Assembly: GCA_021323265.1 (NCBI GenBank) | Contig: JAJTCO010000002.1 | Coordinates: 97,470-161,469, forward strand | Direction of reading: 5' to 3' | Source of the DNA: Pseudoduganella sp. | GTDB lineage: Bacteria; Pseudomonadota; Gammaproteobacteria; Burkholderiales; Burkholderiaceae_D | DNA: 64,000 nt | Shown: positions 63,484 to 64,000 of the stretch, in pieces | Numbering within the stretch: the stretch's first letter is position 1 | Layout: each line of letters starts with the position of its first letter | The notes under the pieces: model-generated | Told to the model about the DNA's origin: nothing | The model's input: only the letters and a program-made list of their open reading frames with translations | Databases searched by the model: none | Made by a program: the position numbers and the translations under genes

Positions 63484-64000
63484 TTAGAACTGGTTCATCG
63501 TGTTGTCTTTACCTGCTGCCTTCAAGGCTGCTTCGCCGGCGAAGTATTCCTTGTGGTCATCGCCAATGTCCGAACCGGACATGTTCTGGTGCTTGACGCA
63601 AGCGATGCCCTGGCGGATTTCCTTGCGCTGCACGCCAGCCACGTAGCCCAGCATGCCCTGGTCGCCGAAGTATTCCTTGGCCAGGTTGTCGGTGGACAAG
63701 GCCGCGGTGTGGTAGGTCGGCAGGGTGATCAGGTGGTGGAAGATGCCTGCGTCACGCGCTGCGTCGGCCTGGAAGGTGCGGATCTTCTCGTCGGCTTCGG
63801 CGGCCAGCGGGGTGGCGTCGTACTCGGCGCTCATCAGGGCTGCGCGGTCGTAGGCGGATACGTCCATGCCGGCTTCCTTCATGCGGTCGTACGCTTGCTG
63901 GCGGAAGTTCAGGGTCCAGTTGAACGATGGGCTGTTGTTGTACACCAGCTTGGCGTTCGGGATGACCTTGCGGATTTCATTGACCATGCCGCCGATCTGG
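63484..64000 (-). CDS. aceA: Isocitrate lyase, C-terminal part (cut by window edge)
   Basis: The last about 172 residues of isocitrate lyase; the 5' part lies beyond the right edge. Visible family blocks: LVYNNSPSFNWTLNFRQQAYDRMKEAG (the NxSPSFNW active-site block), QADAARDAGIFHHLITLPTYHTAALSTDNLAKEYFG, and the C-terminal GIACVKHQNMSGSDIGDDHKEYFAGEAALKAAGKDNTMNQF (GSDIGDDHKE). It splits isocitrate into glyoxylate and succinate in the glyoxylate bypass. The C-terminal tail closes the active site in this family. Followed by a strong terminator. Confidence 0.96.
   Translation of the reverse strand, partial: QIGGMVNEIRKVIPNAKLVYNNSPSFNWTLNFRQQAYDRMKEAGMDVSAYDRAALMSAEYDATPLAAEADEKIRTFQADAARDAGIFHHLITLPTYHTAALSTDNLAKEYFGDQGMLGYVAGVQRKEIRQGIACVKHQNMSGSDIGDDHKEYFAGEAALKAAGKDNTMNQF

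Overview
The window is a piece of bacterial chromosome of high G+C content, densely packed with about 56 protein genes on both strands, one tRNA gene and no gap over about 200 bases. The tRNA sequence, codon bias and gene set (TonB receptor, M13, M16 and M28 peptidases, LytS/LytTR pair, AHL-acylase-like enzyme, PsiF, isocitrate lyase) suggest a betaproteobacterium of the Oxalobacteraceae, near Massilia, Duganella or Janthinobacterium. This placement is inference, made without any database search. I see no insertion sequence, integrase, prophage or CRISPR array. The region reads as core chromosome with an accessory regulatory and secreted-enzyme flavour.

Layout. 1-8.2 kb: a truncated propeller sensor, a SnoaL-like/TPR pair, a tandem CAP-domain protein, GNAT and DUF2058 genes, a secreted cyanophycinase-like peptidase and a glutathione S-transferase. 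8.3-15.6 kb: a lipoprotein Ntn acylase of the AHL/penicillin acylase family, a PAS-GGDEF diguanylate cyclase, an outer-membrane barrel and a double-domain M16 peptidase. 15.7-18.9 kb: a BlaI-type repressor, an M56 membrane peptidase with a proline-rich tail and a secreted alpha/beta hydrolase, behind a strong promoter covered by a symmetric four-half-site operator. 18.9-24 kb: tRNA-Phe with its own promoter and terminator, a secreted alpha-amylase, two coupled flavin-barrel (PPOX) genes of which the second is fused to GAF and a winged-helix-like tail, and a hemerythrin-like protein. 24-32 kb: a hybrid histidine kinase, a DUF885 peptidase, PsiF, a CsgG-like lipoprotein, a GltS symporter and several uncharacterised proteins.

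32.2-39 kb is a tightly coupled six-gene minus-strand operon: RDD, SpoIIM-like, DUF4129, DUF4350, MoxR AAA ATPase and DUF58. Most junctions overlap by 4-14 bases. 39-45.2 kb: a solute-binding protein, a TonB-dependent receptor with highly-expressed-gene codon use, a Dot1-like methyltransferase, a double GNAT protein and a MerR-TipAS regulator. 45.3-53.7 kb: a DUF1579 protein, a chemotaxis receptor, M28 and M13 peptidases and a ThDP-dependent oxidase. 53.7-64 kb: a second member of a secreted protein family also found at 23 kb, a U32 tRNA-hydroxylation protein, a LuxR regulator, an orphan ParA, a LytTR/LytS two-component system, a Tat-exported DJ-1/PfpI-YHS fusion, an epoxide-hydrolase-like protein, a MYG1-type exonuclease and the 3' part of isocitrate lyase.

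No single large new system is obvious. The most promising less-described units are the PPOX / PPOX-GAF-winged-helix pair, the BlaI/M56/hydrolase unit with its symmetric operator, the paralogous secreted family sharing a GMRRLGDLRLEC signature, a degenerate-plus-intact tandem CAP protein and a DUF805-pilin-like fusion. All function assignments rest on motif recognition by eye.
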